Position numbers and translations under genes: made by a program | The notes under the pieces: model-generated | Told to the model about the DNA's origin: nothing | Databases searched by the model: none | The model's input: the letters and a program-made list of their open reading frames with translations, nothing else | Part shown: piece by piece, positions 4,896-6,767 of the stretch | Layout: every line of letters starts with the position of its first letter | Numbering within the stretch: position 1 is the stretch's first letter | NCBI GenBank assembly: GCA_027486155.1 | Contig: JAIXPR010000104.1 | Location: 1-6,767 of the forward strand | Reading direction: 5' to 3' | From: Pseudomonadota bacterium | GTDB taxonomy: Bacteria > Bdellovibrionota_C > UBA2361 > OMII01 | DNA length: 6,767 nucleotides

Positions 4896-5840
4896 CTACT
4901 TAAAGAGACTACTCACTGAATCATCGGAGTGAATACGGCGGATGGCCTCTGCAAATACAGGGGCAACAGAAATAACTGATATCCTATCGCTTCCGTCAAG
5001 CTCCGGATGCGGAATGGTATCGGTAATCACGAGCTCCTCGATCGGACTTTCTCGAAGCTTCGAGCGAGACTCTCCCGAAAGAACGGCGTGCACACACACA
5101 GCCACAACACGCGTAGCTCCAGCCTTGATTAAGGTCTCAGCGGCTTTAACAAGGGTTCCACCGGTATCAGCGATATCATCGACGATGATACAGGTCTGCC
5201 CCTGCACATCTCCCACCACCGTCATCGAGTCGACACGGTTCGCGCCGGAACGGCGCTTGTCGATAACAGCGAATGGACAGTTATCCATCCGAGTAGCGAC
5301 AAACCTCGCCCGCTCAAGACCACCAACATCAGGGGAAACGATAGTAACATCCTCCACCCCGAACTTTTGGCGAAGGTATGGAATCATCGTTGGAAGGGCG
5401 TAGAGATTATCTACGGGAATATCGAAGAATCCCATCAGCTGGCCGGCATGGAGGTCCATGGTAAGAACTCGATCGGCACCGGCGGCGGTGAGCATGTCGG
5501 CGATAAGCTTCGCCGTGATCGGAACTCGAGGCTTAACCTTTCGATCCTGGCGAGAGTATCCGTAGTAAGGAATCGCGGCCGTAATTCGACCAGCGCTGGA
5601 GCGCTTCAGCGCGTCGATAATGATCAGAAGCTCCATGAGGTGGTCGTTGCCCGGCTTGCAGGTGCTCTGCACAACGAACACATCACCTCCACGCACGTTA
5701 TCACCGATCTCAACGGAGAGCTCACCATCCGCGAACTGAACGGTGTCGATACGACCCGGCTCTATGTTGAGCCCTTTGCAAACTGATTGGGAGAAGAGAG
5801 GGTTGGAACGGCCTGCGAAAACAAGAAGTGGACCAGACAC
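4896..5840 (-). CDS. prs: Ribose-phosphate pyrophosphokinase (PRPP synthetase)
   Basis: Transfers pyrophosphate from ATP to ribose 5-phosphate to make PRPP, the precursor for purines, pyrimidines, NAD, His and Trp. The 314-residue length is normal for the class I enzyme. Visible motifs: FADGE at 36-40; YYGYSRQDRK at 92-101 (ATP-binding loop); TMDLHAGQLMGFFDIPVDNL at 127-146 (metal/ATP site, His at 131); SPDVGG at 169-174; VDDIADTGGTL at 220-230, the PRPP-binding loop with its paired aspartates. All key residues look intact. The start is GTG at 5838-5840 with GGAG five bases upstream. A tRNA-Gln gene ends 18 bases upstream, so the two are probably on one transcript and RNase processing of the tRNA would produce the prs mRNA 5' end. 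Confidence 0.97.
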   Translation of the reverse strand: MSGPLLVFAGRSNPLFSQSVCKGLNIEPGRIDTVQFADGELSVEIGDNVRGGDVFVVQSTCKPGNDHLMELLIIIDALKRSSAGRITAAIPYYGYSRQDRKVKPRVPITAKLIADMLTAAGADRVLTMDLHAGQLMGFFDIPVDNLYALPTMIPYLRQKFGVEDVTIVSPDVGGLERARFVATRMDNCPFAVIDKRRSGANRVDSMTVVGDVQGQTCIIVDDIADTGGTLVKAAETLIKAGATRVVAVCVHAVLSGESRSKLRESPIEELVITDTIPHPELDGSDRISVISVAPVFAEAIRRIHSDDSVSSLFK

Positions 5841-5858
5841 ATGAGCTCCATGAAAAAG

Positions 5859-5930
5859 TTGCCCGGGCAGGGGTCGAACCTGCGTATGGCGGAATCAAAA
5901 TCCGCTGCCTTACCACTTGGCTACCGGGCA
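5859..5930 (-). tRNA. tRNA-Gln (anticodon UUG)
   Basis: A full cloverleaf reads on the minus strand: acceptor TGCCCGG/CCGGGCA (7 bp, with the U1-A72 pair usual in tRNA-Gln), D arm GCC-AAGTGGTAA-GGC, anticodon stem GCGGA/TCCGC around loop TTTTGAT with anticodon TTG, a 5-base variable loop, and T arm GCAGG-TTCGACC-CCTGC. The discriminator base is A. CCA is not encoded (the next bases are C then T5), so it must be added by nucleotidyltransferase. The spacing to prs is 18 bases. A poor promoter-like pair (TGTCTC, 16 bases, TATCCT) lies about 35-60 bases upstream and is not claimed as a feature. Confidence 0.96.
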
Positions 5931-6072
5931 CTAAGAGGACCGTTCATCATGAGAAGAGCTCCCCATTAGGATAAGCCCTCGTTCGTTCAGAGACACCCCC
6001 GCTCGCGCCATTGTTGAGTAAAACAAGTCAGGGGCTTTGGCAAGTGCGGGACGCGAGTATATGCGTGGTATC

Positions 6073-6767
6073 TTACGAGAAAATGAGGAAGCATAGGTAA
6101 CTTGCTATCCCCTGCCCCCCTAATCGAGCTGATAATTCAGACGCCACCCCCTCTTTCCCCTCCGGAACGAGGCTAAAGAACACAGATCCTGAACCCGTAA
6201 GTGCTGTGCCCTGCGGGAAGAACTGCCGCGCGATCCTGAGCCCATCTCCGATTTCAGGCACCATCTCGCACGCGGTCCGTTCAAAATCGTTCTCGACGAG
6301 AGTTCGAAGGTCTCCCGAGCCAGCTCTGGCGAAATCCCGCCCAACATCATCAGACAGAGCGCTCACAACCGGATACTCGAGACGATACCTCTCATAAAAA
6401 GCCCCAGTAGGAACCGGTTGGGAAGGAACCATGATCAGAGCCTTCGAGGGAGAGACCGCGCGCGATCGAAGAGGAACGACCTCTTCGCCGATCCCTCCCA
6501 CCCAACACAGCCCCCCATGCACGGCATACGGAACGTCAGCGCCGCACGCGAGAGCGGCCCTGTTCACACGGCGGTGCATGTCATCCTCAGAGAGATCGAA
6601 CGATTCCCGAAGGACAGCGCCAAAAACGCTAGCGAGATGCCTAAGCAGAGCGGCAGCATCGGCGCTTCCACCTCCCAAACCACCTCCCACGGGGATATTC
6701 TTCTCGATCTCACACCGAAAGCCGAACGGCACAACGTCACATCCGAATTCACGCCAAAAAAACCGAA
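6073..6767 (-). CDS. ispE: 4-diphosphocytidyl-2-C-methyl-D-erythritol kinase, 5' end missing
   Basis: IspE is the GHMP-family kinase that phosphorylates CDP-methylerythritol with ATP in the non-mevalonate isoprenoid pathway. The frame is open to the right edge, so about 231 residues are visible and roughly the first 60-80 are missing, including the usual N-terminal Lys motif. Visible: the ATP-binding glycine loop PVGGGLGGGSADAA; ACGADVPYAVHGG with the catalytic Asp; ALTGSGSVFFSL, the third GHMP motif near the C-terminus. The stop is TAA at 6073-6075. The tRNA-Gln gene follows after a 142-base gap. ispE upstream of tRNA-Gln and prs is a familiar bacterial order. Confidence 0.95.
   Translation of the reverse strand, partial: RFFWREFGCDVVPFGFRCEIEKNIPVGGGLGGGSADAAALLRHLASVFGAVLRESFDLSEDDMHRRVNRAALACGADVPYAVHGGLCWVGGIGEEVVPLRSRAVSPSKALIMVPSQPVPTGAFYERYRLEYPVVSALSDDVGRDFARAGSGDLRTLVENDFERTACEMVPEIGDGLRIARQFFPQGTALTGSGSVFFSLVPEGKEGVASELSARLGGQGIASYLCFLIFS

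Noticed and set aside
4942..5786. Two plus-strand frames opposite prs
   Set aside because: Both are antisense to an intact PRPP synthetase and lack their own signals.

Overview
The window reads as one bacterial chromosomal segment in which every convincing gene lies on the minus strand. In transcription order (right to left) it holds ispE (5' end beyond the window), tRNA-Gln(UUG), prs, a 457-bp gap, rplY (CTC-type L25), pth, a 206-bp gap, rpsF, rplI, a strong hairpin, a membrane-anchored LamG-like protein, a gene-poor 492-bp stretch, and the start of a multi-membrane-span protein that resembles the N-terminus of ComEC. The order ispE - tRNA-Gln - prs - rplY - pth - rpsF - rplI is, from general knowledge, typical of the former Deltaproteobacteria and related phyla. 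No species can be named from the sequence alone. GC content looks middling, and GTG is used as a start repeatedly.

Right part (about 4440-6767): isoprenoid precursor synthesis (ispE), a glutamine tRNA 18 bases upstream of prs, and PRPP synthetase. The tRNA and prs are probably cotranscribed. The 457-bp gap after prs holds small palindromes, a weak hairpin after prs, and a leader in front of rplY with two competing pairings.

Middle part (about 1845-4438): a translation cluster. L25 and peptidyl-tRNA hydrolase are 16 bases apart and probably coupled. S6 and L9 form a second unit with its own candidate promoter. rpsR (S18), the usual partner of rpsF and normally located between rpsF and rplI, is not here: only 46 bases separate the two genes. 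L9 carries a 45-residue charged tail. A 15-bp perfect hairpin closes the unit.

Left part (1-1845): accessory in character. A signal-anchored LamG/concanavalin-like protein occupies the place after rplI where dnaB often sits. Downstream is a 24-bp perfect inverted repeat (505-528 and 671-694). Each arm encodes the same peptide, RKPVQVQD, in the same codon phase, at the start of an acidic tail of one of two short divergent ORFs. Their ATG codons overlap in a single CATG near the centre of the repeat. This is the least explained structure in the window. No transposase, CRISPR array or phage gene is visible.
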